From positions 1-48,965 of the forward strand of contig JAFDDA010000009.1 of the NCBI GenBank assembly GCA_019311105.1: a DNA stretch of 48,965 nucleotides. Reading direction: 5' to 3'. The position numbers and the translations under genes were made by a program. The notes beneath the pieces were generated by a model, which saw only the letters and a program-made list of their open reading frames with translations, did not search any database and was not told the origin of the DNA. Positions 48,755 to 48,965 of the stretch are shown here, in pieces. The first letter of the stretch is position 1; the number at the start of each line of letters is the position of its first letter. The stretch is from Deltaproteobacteria bacterium. Its GTDB lineage: Bacteria; Myxococcota_A; UBA9160; JAFDDA01.

Positions 48755-48965
48755 GTGAGAAGTTCAGGACGGATCGCACTGCTGCTGGCCTTGTGCGGCG
48801 TGCTGGCCATACTGCTTCAGTCGTGGGTCGGGGTTTCCACGATCTACCACGAGGGGGCGGAGCCGGCGCAGCCAAGCTCCACCAGGCGATCCTCCACAAC
48901 GAGCTGCCACCGGACGCCGGGAGCTGGCGTTACCTCGGGGCCAACGGCACCAACATCCGGGTGTT
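48755..48965 (+). CDS. Partial exported/anchored protein with a frameshift at the window edge
   Basis: Begins with GTG behind GGAGG and an N-terminal helix ('IALLLALCGVLAILLQSWVGVSTIYHEG'), an anchor or signal. After a run of five G (about 48852) the protein-like reading moves to another frame, which reads 'AAKLHQAILHNELPPDAGSWRYLGANGTNIRV' to the end of the window. A one-base loss in the G-run would explain it. I cannot identify the family from this fragment. Confidence 0.45.
   Translation, partial: MRSSGRIALLLALCGVLAILLQSWVGVSTIYHEGAEPAQPSSTRRSSTTSCHRTPGAGVTSGPTAPTSGC

Overview
This is GC-rich bacterial DNA (49 kb). It encodes many small multiheme c-type cytochromes, a System II cytochrome c synthase, a nitrous oxide reductase cluster, NHL/lipoprotein cytochrome partners, a PEP-CTERM-like protein, a CYP153-type P450 and several hotdog thioesterases. 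Together these suggest a metagenomic, deltaproteobacteria-like lineage (Desulfobacterota, Myxococcota or Binatota in the broad sense). That is inference from gene content; no rRNA or intact tRNA is present to confirm it.

Layout. (1) 0-3.6 kb: an unknown protein, a RetSat/CrtI-like FAD oxidoreductase and a hemolysin III-family membrane protein. (2) 3.8-12.3 kb, minus strand: a tightly coupled nos operon in the order nosZ-nosR-nosD-nosF-nosY-[nosL::apbE]. The copper lipoprotein NosL and the flavin transferase ApbE are fused in one polypeptide. (3) 12.4-16.5 kb: a CBS-domain protein, then a 3.2-kb segment with a Thr-rich secreted protein and a DUF3604 lipoprotein, bounded by a 16-nt direct repeat that looks like a tRNA T-arm. 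(4) 16.5-25.8 kb: a probable porin-cytochrome electron conduit. It contains an outer-membrane barrel, a dodecaheme, a tetraheme and two triheme cytochromes, two NHL-propeller proteins and a cytochrome c'-like diheme protein. (5) 26.1-35.6 kb: a fused CcsB-CcsA heme lyase with an OB-fold partner. Facing it is a c4-type cytochrome, a sensor kinase, an NtrC-type sigma54 activator and a second c'-like diheme protein. (6) 36-38.7 kb: hemJ, a 5'-truncated hemN abutting a 5'-truncated unknown gene, then a UGSC-family selenoprotein with in-frame TGA and a SECIS-like hairpin. (7) 38.7-49 kb: ordinary accessory metabolism (putative oxygenase, CYP153, two glycosyltransferases, three thioesterase-like proteins, PEP-CTERM protein) and gene remnants. 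Two related miniature inverted-repeat elements lie at gene stop codons (35.9 and 45.4 kb).

How it may work together. I find four matches to the sigma54 -24/-12 promoter: upstream of nosZ, the tetraheme cytochrome, ccsBA and the c4 cytochrome. A shared palindrome, TCGCAG-N2-CTGCGA, lies upstream of three of them. The NtrC-type activator is encoded behind the c4 promoter. This suggests one positively autoregulated sigma54 regulon joining N2O respiration, multiheme electron transfer and cytochrome c maturation. The promoter and palindrome matches are seen directly; the regulatory circuit is inference.
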